NCBI RefSeq assembly: GCF_002006345.1
Contig: NZ_LZZM01000189.1
Coordinates: forward strand, 1 to 43,799
Source of the DNA: Clostridium puniceum
Lineage (GTDB): Bacteria; Bacillota; Clostridia; Clostridiales; Clostridiaceae
Length of the DNA stretch: 43,799 nt
Direction of reading: 5' to 3'
Below, in pieces: positions 43,605 to 43,799 of the stretch; position 1 is the first letter of the stretch, and each line of letters opens with the position of its first letter. The notes beneath the pieces were generated by a model. It was given only the letters and a program-made list of their open reading frames with translations. It did not search any database and was not told the DNA's origin. Position numbers and translations under genes: made by a program.

Positions 43605-43799
43605 ATTACATTTGGGATATATTATTAAAAGCGGATAAGCAAAATATTCCTAGAAAAAGTTTAAAATTTATACAAGCTGGGATACGTAGTCCTTATATGG
43701 AACTTGCTTTTGAATATCTTAATTTAACTTCATTGCCAGAAGATAATGTTATCGAAGTAAATGAATGCTATAGATTTTATGAGATTTTTAAGGATTTAT
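43601..43799 (+). CDS. Partial gene, cut by the window edge
   Basis: The frame from ATG 43601 overlaps the preceding stop by four bases (ATGA), indicating coupled translation. The 66 visible residues begin MNYIWDILLKADKQNIPRKS and include FIQAGIRSPYMELAFEYLN. Not recognised; no membrane segment so far. The cluster therefore continues beyond the window. Confidence 0.7.
   Translation, partial: MNYIWDILLKADKQNIPRKSLKFIQAGIRSPYMELAFEYLNLTSLPEDNVIEVNECYRFYEIFKDL

Overview
The window is very AT-rich and looks like a chromosomal stretch of a spore-forming, low-GC Firmicute, most likely Clostridium sensu stricto close to the solventogenic C. beijerinckii group. The evidence is AGGAGG-type ribosome sites, Gram-positive lipoproteins, CotF-like spore coat genes, a Leloir galactose operon of Firmicute type, a c-di-GMP-I riboswitch and a clostridial polyamine cluster. 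The species is inferred from protein style only. I saw no rRNA, tRNA, CRISPR array or intact insertion sequence.

Layout. (1) 145-7091: a sugar-sensing block with a YesN-type regulator, a YesM-type kinase, a membrane-anchored sugar-binding protein and two MglB-like galactose-binding lipoproteins, with no ABC permease or ATPase. (2) 7243-7806: beta-carbonic anhydrase. (3) 8069-10341 (minus): a two-gene DNA-repair-type pair, radical SAM plus partner, whose promoter carries two LexA-like boxes. (4) 10598-14929: a lantibiotic/bacitracin-immunity-type ABC transporter with its two-component system. (5) 15039-19000: assorted genes, namely dCTP deaminase, a prophage scar (integrase tail and lysozyme fragment), a c-di-GMP riboswitch ahead of a CheY-like protein, a YciI gene broken by an in-frame stop, a VOC protein and an SPL-type radical SAM protein. 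(6) 19191-24067 (minus): galK-galE-galT-galR with a LacI-type operator in the galK promoter. (7) 24571-27951: small and spore-type genes, including an Asn/Met/Gly-rich repeat protein, two CotF-like proteins and an HD-domain protein. (8) 28207-34099: polyamine genes speD-speA-speE followed by carboxynorspermidine synthase and decarboxylase genes. (9) 34610 to the right edge: a long cluster on the plus strand.

The most unusual part is (9). It encodes a 724-residue protein with a beta-rich C terminus, two tandem 141-residue paralogues resembling Hcp/phage tail-tube proteins, a J-domain protein, two FHA proteins (one membrane-bound, one with a zinc ribbon), two PP2C-fold membrane proteins (one with a TPR tail) and two unrecognised proteins. 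I infer a tail-like or type-VI-secretion-like apparatus with phospho-threonine-type control, in a Gram-positive lineage where such systems are poorly described. That assignment needs structure prediction to confirm.

A family of short intergenic repeats (near 8841, 32650 and 38857) sits directly at gene ends, and in two cases supplies the stop codon. Gene starts were chosen by ribosome-site spacing where the longest frame was implausible.
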